NCBI GenBank assembly: GCA_020025095.1
Contig: JAHHSS010000044.1
Location: 1-12,699 of the forward strand
From: Peptostreptococcus sp.
GTDB lineage: Bacteria; Bacillota; Clostridia; Peptostreptococcales; Peptostreptococcaceae
Reading direction: 5' to 3'
DNA length: 12,699 nt
Each line of letters begins with the position of its first letter. Within the stretch, counting starts at the first letter, position 1. This document shows, in pieces, positions 5,977-12,699 of the stretch. The notes beneath the pieces were generated by a model. It saw only the letters and a program-made list of their open reading frames with translations. It made no database searches and was not told where the DNA came from. Both the position numbers and the translations under genes were made by a program.

Positions 5977-6006
5977 AAAAAAAGACCGTATATACGGTCT
6001 TTTTTC
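5977..6006. terminator. Bidirectional rho-independent terminator
   Basis: An 18-bp perfect palindrome, AGACCGTAT/ATACGGTCT (5983-6000), is flanked by an A run on the left and a T run on the right, so it works in either direction. Its main job is probably to end the nnr-nfeD-SPFH transcript, about 115 nt after that stop codon. Confidence 0.88.
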
Positions 6007-6120
6007 TCTCCAATCTTATATAGTATTCTTTATATTATATAAGTAGCCTAATGTATCTTAAATTTCTATAATCTCTATCTTTCTTTATTGCTTTTTCTAG
6101 CTATAAAGCATTTTTTCTCA

Positions 6121-7122
6121 TTATTTTTCATCTGTTTTTTTATCATCTGCCATTACTTCCTTAATTCCTTTAAAAGCCCCAAGAAAGTTTACGGCATCTG
6201 AAGGAAGTACAAGTTTTGATGATTCGCTCTGTCCAAGTTTTTCAAGAGCTTCCATTGATTTAAGTGCCAAGATATTATCGTCTATATTAGAATCTTTCAT
6301 AGCTTTGAATACTTTTAGGATACCTTCAGAAGTTGCTTCTTGAGTTTTTAGTATAAGAGCAGCTTCACCTTCTGCTCTAGCTAGATAAGTATTTCTAATA
6401 GCTTCTGCTTCACCTTGTGCTTCTAGTATCTTTGATTCTCTTTCACCTTCTGCTTCTCTAATCATAGCTTCCTTCTTAGCTTCAGCTCTTAGTATTGCAG
6501 ATTGTTTCTCTCCTTCAGCTATAAGAATTTTTGATTGTTTTTCTCCCTCAGCTTGAAGTATAGACTCTCTTCTTTCTCTTTCTGCTCTCATCTGCTTTTC
6601 CATAGCAGCTTGAATATCTTTTGGCGGCATTATGTTTTTTAGCTCTACTCTATTTACTTTTATCCCCCAAATATCTGTGGCTTCATCTAATATAGTTCTC
6701 ATCTTTGTATTGATTAAATCTCTTGATGTAAGTGTTTCATCTAAATCTAAATCACCTATTATATTTCTAAGTGTTGTAGCTGTAAGATTTTCAATAGCTG
6801 ATATCGGATTTGCTATTTCAAAGACATAACTTTTTGGAGCAGTAATTTTATAATAAACAACTGTATCTATTTGCATAGTTACATTATCTTTTGTTATCAC
6901 TGGCTGTGGTGGGAAGTCAATAACAACTTCTCTTAAATCTATCATATAACTCATTGAGTCTACAAATGGAACGAGAAAGTGTATCCCTGTTTTTGCTTCC
7001 TTATGAAATTTACCTAATCTCATAATAATACCAACTCTTGCTTGTTTTACAATTCGAATACATCTTACTGCTATTATTATAAGACAGATTATGATAATTA
7101 TTGTCACTATATTTTTAATCAT
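6121..7122 (-). CDS. SPFH/band-7 domain membrane protein (QmcA/stomatin-like, NfeD partner)
   Basis: A 333-aa paraslipin-type protein, expected to form large rings or cages in membrane microdomains and to assist membrane proteins and their proteases. An N-terminal hydrophobic segment (about 4-20) anchors it. The band-7 domain runs from about 22 to 180 (RVGIIMRLGKFHKEAKTGIHFLVPF; NIIGDLDLDETLTSRD). A coiled coil with five exact 11-residue repeats lies at 188-242 (ILQAEGEKQSK and variants). The C-terminal part includes LVLPSDAVNFLG. Start chosen at ATG 7122, 8 nt after GGAGG; the frame can extend to GTG 7137, but that overlaps the site. The NfeD gene lies 55 bp upstream, the usual operon pairing for this family. 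The terminator is at 5977-6006. Confidence 0.93.
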   Translation of the reverse strand: MIKNIVTIIIIICLIIIAVRCIRIVKQARVGIIMRLGKFHKEAKTGIHFLVPFVDSMSYMIDLREVVIDFPPQPVITKDNVTMQIDTVVYYKITAPKSYVFEIANPISAIENLTATTLRNIIGDLDLDETLTSRDLINTKMRTILDEATDIWGIKVNRVELKNIMPPKDIQAAMEKQMRAERERRESILQAEGEKQSKILIAEGEKQSAILRAEAKKEAMIREAEGERESKILEAQGEAEAIRNTYLARAEGEAALILKTQEATSEGILKVFKAMKDSNIDDNILALKSMEALEKLGQSESSKLVLPSDAVNFLGAFKGIKEVMADDKKTDEK

Positions 7123-7177
7123 TCTTACAACCTCCACTTATTAAACATATATTTGAATATTTTTTTCAATTTTTAAA

Positions 7178-7630
7178 CTATTTTTTGCCTACAACTAGCT
7201 TTACACCGTCTAGCGATTTCACTATTACTTCTTCACCCTTTTCTATTGTTAAATCTGGGTTACAAGATATTGCACTCCAATCTTCTCCCTTTACCTTTAC
7301 AATACCAGATTCTTCTGGCGTAATTTTTTTTGTTACAAAAGCCCTTTTACCTATTAGTGCATCTACATTGGTATCTATACTCGCCCAATGTGTGCTGTTT
7401 TTGTCGCGATCCATTTTTATTAGCTTTTTTGTGGCTATAAAAAGTAATAAAAAAGAAATTACTGCAAATACAATTATCTGAATAGTTAGACTTTCTGTTA
7501 TATAGGATACTCCTAAAGCACAAATGGCACCTATTGTAAACCAGATCATTGTGAGGCTAAGTGTAGCTGCCTCTGCAATAGCAAAAGCTATGGCTACTAG
7601 GACCCAGATTACTTTTATGCTTAAAACCAC
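7178..7630 (-). CDS. NfeD family membrane protein (short form)
   Basis: A short NfeD protein (150 aa) with two or three hydrophobic helices (about 5-22, 27-43, 48-67) followed by a cytosolic OB-fold domain (about 92-148; LIGKRAFVTKKITPEESGIVKVKGEDWSA split by Pro-Glu-Glu-Ser-Gly, then KGEEVIVKSLDGVKLVV). It lacks the ClpP-like protease domain of long NfeD proteins. Its accepted partner is the SPFH protein encoded next. GTG 7630 is preferred as start, 7 nt after AGGAGG; TTG at 7633 would be only 4 nt away. The gap to nnr upstream is 16 bp, indicating one transcript. Confidence 0.9.
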   Translation of the reverse strand: MVLSIKVIWVLVAIAFAIAEAATLSLTMIWFTIGAICALGVSYITESLTIQIIVFAVISFLLLFIATKKLIKMDRDKNSTHWASIDTNVDALIGKRAFVTKKITPEESGIVKVKGEDWSAISCNPDLTIEKGEEVIVKSLDGVKLVVGKK

Positions 7631-7646
7631 CAAATTCCCTCCTTTT

Positions 7647-9188
7647 TTATTTATTTATTCTATTATACAATATTTTTAATTCTTTTGGTATTCTTTTTAT
7701 AATATCACTAGCGTTAACCACTTGCTTATTTTTGAATATGCTATCTCCACATTTTCCATGAAGATATACTCCTACTGCTGCTGCAACAAAAGCATCATAT
7801 CCTTGAGCTGAAAGTGAAGTGATAATGCCTGTAAGTGTATCTCCCATGCCACCATTAGCCATAGCATAGTTTCCTGTAGTATTTACCATGGTCCTTATAC
7901 CATCTGTTACAATAGTATTTTTTCCCTTTAAAACAAGTATAACTTCTTTTTCTTTTGCGTATCTTTGAGCATAACCTATTCTATCTTTTTCTATTTCATC
8001 TATACTAATGCCTGTTAATCTTGAAAATTCTCCTAAATGAGGTGTCATTATACAAGGATTATTATTTACTATAAATTTTGCTTCAAATACATTAATTCCA
8101 TCTGCATCTATTACTATTGGAACTTTTACTTTAGACAATATTTCTTCTAACAATTTAGAGCTTTTTTCATTATTCCCAATACCAGGTCCAAAAGCAATAG
8201 CATCTGCCTGCTCTATTATCCTATTCATTTTTTCACTATCGGAATATAAGCAGGTCATAGCTTCATTTAATTTTACAGCCAATATTTTTTGAAGGTCTTC
8301 ACTGCACATTAAAGTTGTAAGTCCAGAACCTGTTTTTACACATGCTTCTGTAGAAAGATACGCCGCACCATATAAACCATTTGAGCCTGCAAAGACAGCT
8401 ACCTTTCCAAAATCCCCTTTGTGAGAATAATCTTCTTTTATTATTAAGTTATCTAATACAAAATCTTCATCTATAAAAGATGCTAATTCATCTACTTCGT
8501 TGTAAAATTTGTAAGGAACTCCTATTTTTTCTACATATATTTTTCCTGTATATTTTTCAACACCATACTTTAAAAAGCCCTTTTTAAAAAATTCAAAGCT
8601 GATGGTAAAATCTGCCTTAATAGAAACTCCCATCACTTGACCTGTATCTCCATTAATTCCTGATGGTATATCTATTGCCACAAGCTTGTATTCTACTTCT
8701 TCTTTTACCCTATTAATTATTTCTATTAATTCTTTATAATTTCCCTCTATATTTCTATTTAATCCCGCACCAAATATACAGTCTAAAACTAAATCTGATT
8801 TATACAATATTTTTTCTATTTCTTCTTTTTCGGAAATTTTTTCTTCTTTTTCAATACGCAGAAAATCTATTCCCATTTCCTTAGCTATTTTATAGTTTGT
8901 TTCTGCTGAAGAGCTCATATTTGAAAGCTTACCAATTGATAAAATCTGGATATTTTTTCCTATATTATATAGTTTTCTAGATATTGCAAAACCATCCCCG
9001 CCATTGTTTCCACTAGCACATACTATGGTAATATTTTTAAACTCTTCATTTATTTCTTTTTCTATTTTTAATATTCTATTAAATGCTGATTCTGCTGCAT
9101 TTTCCATTAGCATAATTTCTGGCATTTTGTATTTTTCTATACAAGTTTTGTCCATTAAGGATATAAACTTTGCTCCTGCTATATACAT
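7647..9188 (-). CDS. nnr: Bifunctional NAD(P)H-hydrate epimerase / ADP-dependent NAD(P)H-hydrate dehydratase
   Basis: A 513-aa repair enzyme that converts damaged R- and S-NAD(P)HX back to NAD(P)H. The N-terminal YjeF_N epimerase domain spans about 1-225: MENAAES (28-34), the nucleotide loop CASGNNGGDGFAISR (57-71), DCIFGAGLNR and AIDIPSGINGDTG (171-183). The C-terminal ribokinase-like dehydratase spans about 235-510: HKGDFGKVAVFAGS (256-269), FGPGIGNN, DADGINVF (361-368), TPHLGEFSRL, LKGKNTIV and the catalytic-loop GGMGDTLTGII (446-456). Both halves look intact. Start at ATG 9188, 9 nt after AAAGGAG; ATG 9197 overlaps that site. It follows the U32 gene by 96 bp, with a hairpin between, and precedes nfeD by 16 bp. 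Confidence 0.95.
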   Translation of the reverse strand: MYIAGAKFISLMDKTCIEKYKMPEIMLMENAAESAFNRILKIEKEINEEFKNITIVCASGNNGGDGFAISRKLYNIGKNIQILSIGKLSNMSSSAETNYKIAKEMGIDFLRIEKEEKISEKEEIEKILYKSDLVLDCIFGAGLNRNIEGNYKELIEIINRVKEEVEYKLVAIDIPSGINGDTGQVMGVSIKADFTISFEFFKKGFLKYGVEKYTGKIYVEKIGVPYKFYNEVDELASFIDEDFVLDNLIIKEDYSHKGDFGKVAVFAGSNGLYGAAYLSTEACVKTGSGLTTLMCSEDLQKILAVKLNEAMTCLYSDSEKMNRIIEQADAIAFGPGIGNNEKSSKLLEEILSKVKVPIVIDADGINVFEAKFIVNNNPCIMTPHLGEFSRLTGISIDEIEKDRIGYAQRYAKEKEVILVLKGKNTIVTDGIRTMVNTTGNYAMANGGMGDTLTGIITSLSAQGYDAFVAAAVGVYLHGKCGDSIFKNKQVVNASDIIKRIPKELKILYNRINK

Positions 9189-9256
9189 CGAAATCATCTC
9201 CTTTTACATGTAGTAATATAGTGTTTAAATAGTTTTTTAAAATATATAAAATTATC

Positions 9257-9277
9257 CCGCAACACTTTGTGCTGCGG
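9257..9277 (-). terminator. Weak terminator-like hairpin between U32 gene and nnr
   Basis: Minus-strand RNA pairs CCGCAGCAC with GTGTTGCGG (9 bp, one G-U, AAA loop); the plus version has a mismatch. The downstream sequence is GATAATTTTATA, a broken U tract, so it may reduce rather than stop transcription into nnr, or mark a processing site. Confidence 0.5.
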
Positions 9278-9284
9278 AATATAC

Positions 9285-11744
9285 TTAGTCTATTTCTTTA
9301 TATAAGTGCCCTTTGCTGAATTTCTTGCTATCTATGTCTATTTCATCGTAATAAGAATCAAACTTTCCATTGCATCTATCCGCATATTCTACAAACTTTT
9401 CAATTACCTTTAAAGTTTCTTCTTCATCCTCAAAATAAAAGGCAAGTTCTATATTTTTAATTCCTTCTTCATATAATTCTTCTACTTCTTCCAAAAGACA
9501 TACTGTTTCATCAGAAAAAATAGTTGTTCTACAATTTTCATCTTGAGAAAGTCTAAATCTTTCTCCATCTGATGATTCTAAAGCATATATACTCTTTGAG
9601 CATATAGCCTCTCTTTTATTCTTTTTACAATCTTTTGTAAGAACTCCCATTGGACAGTATTCACTTATCATCATTTCTGTATGACCATATACTAGATACT
9701 CTAAGTTGCTTCTTCTCTTTACTTCATCAGATATATTTCTAATCTGCATCAAAGAAACTTCCTGTGATAAGCATATTGTATCTGCATTTACAGAGTTATA
9801 ATATTTTATAGATTCATCATTTATAACATTCATCCAAGAAGATATTTTTATTTTTTTATCAGGATACTTTTCCTTTATTCTTTCTATTTCTCCGTAGTTT
9901 GAAACTCTAAAAGCTTCCATATATTCTATATTTGACTTTTCTACTTTTTCTAAAGCCCTGTATATATTATCTTCAGCGTTTCTAATTATTCTAGGCATAT
10001 AAAATGCAATTTTTTTAGAATTTTCTTTTGCTATTTCTATTGCCTCATTCAAACTATATACATCTTTATAATATATAGTATCAATATTTTTTTTGACAGC
10101 TGACTTCAACTGAGCAATATTTTTACAAGAAACATTTACTTTTAAACTATCATCACTTTCATCAAATACTTGCTTTATTGAATTTGTTTTTTCTATATTA
10201 TTAATGTTAGCCTCACTTCTATCTACAAGTATCCTTTTTTCAGATAGCTTTTCGACTGCCTTCCTTCTAACATTATTTAGCTCACTAATTGCTATGCTTA
10301 CTCCATCTTCAATTGAACTTTTAAATTCTCTCAATATATATGGTGTGTCTCCCATTTTAGAAATCTGCTTTTCTGCTTTTTCACTACTTAAAGCTACTTT
10401 TATAGCTTTTTCAGCTTCTTTTTCTCCACTTACACTTACAATATTGCCATCAAAATCCTCAAGAGTAAGTTTAACTACTTTTCCTAAAGCAACTTCCAAT
10501 TTTGCTTTTATCGAAATTTTTATATATTCTTTATCTTCTTCATAACTTTTTCTTACTCTATCAATTAACATTCCATCGCTAGTTTTAAATATTTCTGTTC
10601 CACTGGCAAGTTTAGATAGATAGTCTATCTCTACTACTTCGCCAGCCCTAGCATAGTCAGAAATTTCTCTTCCTTTTATTATTCTTCCAACTGTACCTCC
10701 GCCTATATTTAAACCGTCGCCTTTTTTAAGTGTTTTTTCAAGCTTTATTTTTAGTCGCTTCGATTTTGGATTATATGAAATTACTTTTCCGATATATAGT
10801 CCTCTGTTATTCGGCTTATTAGAATTCATTACATCTGAACCTACTTCTCCCAAAATATATCCATTAGTAAATTTTCTATTGAAAATAGTGTATAATTCTT
10901 CTATTCTTTGGCTATCAACTTTTTCATTTTTATTTTTTATATAATTTGATATTGCATCTCTATAGGCCGATACTACGGTAGCTACATATTCAGGTCTTTT
11001 CATTCTACCTTCGATTTTAAGAGATAATACATTTGAATCTATTATCTTTCCTATATTTTCAACCGTGTTTAAATCTCTAGGACTTAATAGATAATCTCCC
11101 TTAGTTTCTATGTATTTATCTTCATCTATATTATAAAGTCTATACTTTTGTCTGCATGGTTGAGCACATCTTCCCCTATTACCAGACCTAGTCCCTAATA
11201 CTGAGCTCATTAGACACTGACCAGAATAACATACACATAAAGCACCATGAACGAAAACTTCTATATCTGCTTTACAGTTATCTGTTATATATTTTATTTC
11301 ATCTATATTTAATTCTCTCGCCAAAACAACTCTTTTAAAGCCTACTTTTTCTAGGTATCTCACATCATCTAATGAGTGTGCTGACATCTGAGTACTTGCA
11401 TGAATTTCGAAATCTGCTATTTCCCTTTTTATTAGCCTAGCCATACCTATATCCTGCACAATTAGAGCATCTACTTGTATTTCATATAAAAATTTAATGT
11501 ACTCAATAAATTCTTCCACCTCATCTTGTTTTATAAGGGTGTTTACTGTTACAAATACTTTGCAAGCTCTTATGTGCGCATATTTTACGGCTTCTATAAG
11601 TTCCTGCCTATCAAAATTATTTGCACTTGCTCTTGCACTAAATTCTTTTCCACCAAGATAAACAGCATTAGCACCATTTTGTACTGCCGCTTTTAGTGAT
11701 TCAAAACTCCCTACTGGAGCTAGTAATTCTAAATTTTTGTTCAT
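9285..11744 (-). CDS. U32 family protein with DUF3656 (RlhA-type RNA hydroxylation family)
   Basis: An 819-aa protein annotated in databases as U32 peptidase, but characterised relatives (RlhA, TrhP) hydroxylate rRNA or tRNA using iron-sulfur chemistry and prephenate. The N-terminal barrel begins ELLAPVGSFESLKAAVQNGA. The U32 signature lies at 162-180 (EVFVHGALCVCYSGQCLMS), followed by CAQPC (193-197), giving Cys170, 172, 177, 193 and 197 as probable cluster ligands. A DUF3656-like region follows (roughly 380-510) and then a second U32-like barrel with SEYCPMGVLTKDCKKNKREA. Length fits the long clostridial form. The start is fixed: an in-frame TAA directly precedes ATG 11744. Its Shine-Dalgarno is separated from the ATG by a hairpin (see separate entry). 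zapA lies upstream, a common clostridial neighbour. Confidence 0.92.
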   Translation of the reverse strand: MNKNLELLAPVGSFESLKAAVQNGANAVYLGGKEFSARASANNFDRQELIEAVKYAHIRACKVFVTVNTLIKQDEVEEFIEYIKFLYEIQVDALIVQDIGMARLIKREIADFEIHASTQMSAHSLDDVRYLEKVGFKRVVLARELNIDEIKYITDNCKADIEVFVHGALCVCYSGQCLMSSVLGTRSGNRGRCAQPCRQKYRLYNIDEDKYIETKGDYLLSPRDLNTVENIGKIIDSNVLSLKIEGRMKRPEYVATVVSAYRDAISNYIKNKNEKVDSQRIEELYTIFNRKFTNGYILGEVGSDVMNSNKPNNRGLYIGKVISYNPKSKRLKIKLEKTLKKGDGLNIGGGTVGRIIKGREISDYARAGEVVEIDYLSKLASGTEIFKTSDGMLIDRVRKSYEEDKEYIKISIKAKLEVALGKVVKLTLEDFDGNIVSVSGEKEAEKAIKVALSSEKAEKQISKMGDTPYILREFKSSIEDGVSIAISELNNVRRKAVEKLSEKRILVDRSEANINNIEKTNSIKQVFDESDDSLKVNVSCKNIAQLKSAVKKNIDTIYYKDVYSLNEAIEIAKENSKKIAFYMPRIIRNAEDNIYRALEKVEKSNIEYMEAFRVSNYGEIERIKEKYPDKKIKISSWMNVINDESIKYYNSVNADTICLSQEVSLMQIRNISDEVKRRSNLEYLVYGHTEMMISEYCPMGVLTKDCKKNKREAICSKSIYALESSDGERFRLSQDENCRTTIFSDETVCLLEEVEELYEEGIKNIELAFYFEDEEETLKVIEKFVEYADRCNGKFDSYYDEIDIDSKKFSKGHLYKEID

Positions 11745-11781
11745 TTAATCAAGGTACTTCTCTGTACCTTGCCTCCCTCCT
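11745..11781 (-). promoter_or_regulatory. Split ribosome binding site: SD, hairpin, then ATG
   Basis: The only Shine-Dalgarno is AGGAGGGAGG (11772-11781 on minus), 27 nt from the ATG at 11744, too far for normal use. Between them is a perfect 8-bp hairpin, CAAGGTAC/GTACCTTG with a 6-nt loop (11750-11771), then ATTAA. Folding the hairpin leaves 5 nt between the SD and the start codon, a near-normal distance. Confidence 0.65.
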
Positions 11782-11824
11782 GTTTTTATTTCCACTGTAA
11801 AAAATGACTAACATATCACAGTAT

Positions 11825-11833
11825 ATTATACCA
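11825..11833 (-). promoter_or_regulatory. Extended -10 promoter of the U32 gene
   Basis: Minus-strand TGG-TATAAT (11825-11833) matches the extended -10 consensus. No good -35 is visible, as is common for extended -10 promoters. The expected start near 11818 gives a leader of about 75 nt carrying the split ribosome binding site. Confidence 0.5.
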
Positions 11834-11872
11834 TTTTTATATCTATATATATAATATTTTCTTTAGAATAAA

Positions 11873-11900
11873 TACAAAAGAACTACTAAAAACGTAGCCC
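11873..11900 (-). terminator. Weak terminator after zapA
   Basis: GGGCTAC and GTAGTTC (11894-11900 and 11880-11886 on minus) form a 7-bp stem with two G-U pairs, a T-rich loop and then TTTT. It lies just past the zapA stop. Modest strength; some read-through into the U32 gene is likely. Confidence 0.4.
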
Positions 11901-11908
11901 CTTTTATT

Positions 11909-12487
11909 TTACTTTTTGTTTTTTAGTTCTTCATAGTTTAGCTGTAAATTATACGCCTTATTCTGAAATTCTGTTGCCATACTTTCTGCAACAGCGACCT
12001 TTTTTTCCATATCTTTAAGCTTCATCTCTAAAGCTTTTATCTTTTTTTCAGCCTCTTCATCAGTTGCCTTTGTTTCAATGCTACTGCTGATTTTATCAAT
12101 AGCTTCCTTTTCTTTTTCTTCTATAAGACTTTTTAATCTTTCAATTTCTTTTTCTGATTCAGTCGCCTTGTTTTCTGCTATCTCTAGTTTTTTAAGTACT
12201 GAATCAAATTCTTTTTCTACATCTTCAGTTGTATTGCTATAACCCTCTTTCATTGATTTAAGCTCTTTTTCAAGTTCTCCAACCTTATCTCTGTTTTCAA
12301 AAAGCTCATCTACTATATTTATAGAAGTAAGAATTGTTGAATCAACTTTACCAAGATTCGGTGCCAAATTTCTTATTTCACTTAACTTACTATCAATGTA
12401 TTTAGCAATTTTAACTATCTGGGCCTCATTCCTATCTCCGACTATTTTATAGTCTACACCATCAATTGTTACACTTACTGTTTTCAT
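11909..12487 (-). CDS. zapA: Cell division protein ZapA with extended coiled-coil tail
   Basis: The N-terminal 75 or so residues match ZapA: TVSVTIDGVDYKIVGDRNEA, then IVKIAKYIDSKLSEI and ILTSINIVDELFE leading into a dimerising helix. ZapA binds FtsZ and cross-links filaments in the Z ring. The protein is 192 aa, roughly twice the B. subtilis or E. coli length; residues 70-192 are an uninterrupted, Glu/Lys-rich coiled coil (heptads such as ELEKELKSM, EIERLKSLIEEKEKE, KALEMKLKDMEKK). Long forms are known in Clostridia. ATG 12487 follows GAGGTG by 5 nt. An extended -10 promoter (TGA-TATAAT, 12516-12524) lies just upstream, so zapA starts its own transcript. Confidence 0.9.
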   Translation of the reverse strand: MKTVSVTIDGVDYKIVGDRNEAQIVKIAKYIDSKLSEIRNLAPNLGKVDSTILTSINIVDELFENRDKVGELEKELKSMKEGYSNTTEDVEKEFDSVLKKLEIAENKATESEKEIERLKSLIEEKEKEAIDKISSSIETKATDEEAEKKIKALEMKLKDMEKKVAVAESMATEFQNKAYNLQLNYEELKNKK

Positions 12488-12515
12488 TGCATCACCTCAT
12501 CGTAATTATAATTTT

Positions 12516-12524
12516 ATTATATCA
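12516..12524 (-). promoter_or_regulatory. Extended -10 promoter of zapA
   Basis: Minus-strand TGA-TATAAT at 12516-12524 gives a start near 12509 and a leader of about 22 nt holding the GAGGTG ribosome binding site. A second TATAAT-like box occurs farther upstream in AT-rich sequence, without a convincing -35 for either. Confidence 0.45.
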
Positions 12525-12601
12525 TAAAATTCGCCTTGTTACTATTGTATCAGTATTATATAGATATTAATTTGCTATATAACTATACTTATCTAATATC
12601 T

Positions 12602-12636
12602 AAAAAGCTGATTGCATTGAATACAATCAGCTTTTT
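12602..12636. terminator. Strong bidirectional terminator upstream of zapA
   Basis: AAAAAGCTGATTG (12602-12614) and CAATCAGCTTTTT (12624-12636) are perfect 13-bp arms with a 9-nt loop and A/T runs on both sides. It most likely ends the minus-strand gene that lies beyond the right edge. Confidence 0.88.
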
Positions 12637-12649
12637 GTTATTTTGATTC

Positions 12650-12699
12650 TATAATATTTAACGTTGATGGTAATAAAAAAGTCTTCTTGGTCGAAAGAA
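12650..12699 (+). repeat. Truncated second copy of the 3461-3535 hairpin element
   Basis: Read on plus, TATAAT (12650-12655) is followed by AACGTTGATGG and TAATAA, then GGTCGA. The minus-strand element at 3535-3461 has the same order and nearly the same spacing: TACAAT, AGCGTTGATG, TAATAA, then GGCCGA. Over the first 26 or so positions I count four substitutions and one indel. The 3' arm would lie beyond the window. A minus-strand coding frame through this segment (stop at 12638-12640) cannot be excluded. Confidence 0.35.

Noticed and set aside
6089..6116. Plus-strand TGCTTT/AAAGCA hairpin followed by six T
   Set aside because: Weak 6-bp AT-rich stem just past a minus-strand stop, with no plus-strand transcript to end; the strong palindrome at 5983-6000 is the better terminator.
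7185..7481. Open plus-strand frame opposite the NfeD gene
   Set aside because: No ribosome binding site, and the minus-strand frame encodes a clear NfeD protein; the open plus frame is a by-product of AT-rich codon use.
12638..12699. Possible 3' end of a minus-strand coding sequence at the right edge (frames ending at 12638 or at about 12608)
   Set aside because: Two different frames stay open to the edge and neither short tail is recognisable; too short to call, and the segment also matches the hairpin element.
1..12699. CRISPR array, tRNA, rRNA, transposase or integrase
   Set aside because: No regularly spaced repeats, no tRNA cloverleaf, no rRNA segments and no transposase motifs were found on reading both strands.

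Overview
The window comes from a very AT-rich, low-GC Gram-positive anaerobe. It is most like Clostridia, possibly Peptostreptococcaceae or a relative; that placement is inference from base composition, strong AGGAGG-type ribosome binding sites, the zapA / U32-DUF3656 neighbourhood and the YvrJ / DUF2922 / DUF1659 trio. Every convincing gene lies on the minus strand, so the window reads right to left. No mobile element, tRNA, rRNA or CRISPR array was seen.

Right part (12.7 to 7.1 kb, minus strand): a terminator for an out-of-window transcript, then zapA (Z-ring associated protein with a long coiled-coil tail), a large U32/DUF3656 protein (RNA-hydroxylase-type family), nnr (bifunctional NAD(P)H-hydrate repair enzyme), a short NfeD membrane protein and its SPFH/band-7 partner. 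nnr, nfeD and the SPFH gene are tightly packed and probably co-transcribed. A bidirectional terminator near 5990 closes the block.

Middle (5.8 to 2.0 kb): a 117-aa protein of unknown role, a UPF0371/DUF1846 protein with a long leader, and a membrane-anchored HtrA-type serine protease with an intact catalytic triad. Opposite the DUF1846 leader is a complete plus-strand unit: a near-consensus sigma-A promoter followed about 55 nt later by an intrinsic terminator. This is a probable cis-antisense small RNA. Between DUF1846 and htrA lies a 67-nt hairpin element with a second, cut-off relative at the right edge of the window.

Left part (2.0 to 0.3 kb): a minus-strand cassette of three small proteins (DUF1659, DUF2922, YvrJ) followed by a 250-aa protein with a helix-turn-helix-like segment, ending in a strand-specific terminator. 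Then come two stacked promoters, one holding an 18-bp palindrome between -35 and -10, and the first codons of an exported-protein gene cut by the window edge.

Several starts were moved inward from the longest possible frame because a Shine-Dalgarno sequence sits at the right distance from an internal ATG/GTG. The least ordinary signals are the antisense RNA, the U32 start site whose Shine-Dalgarno is separated from ATG by a perfect hairpin, the repeated hairpin element, and the poorly understood small-protein cassette.
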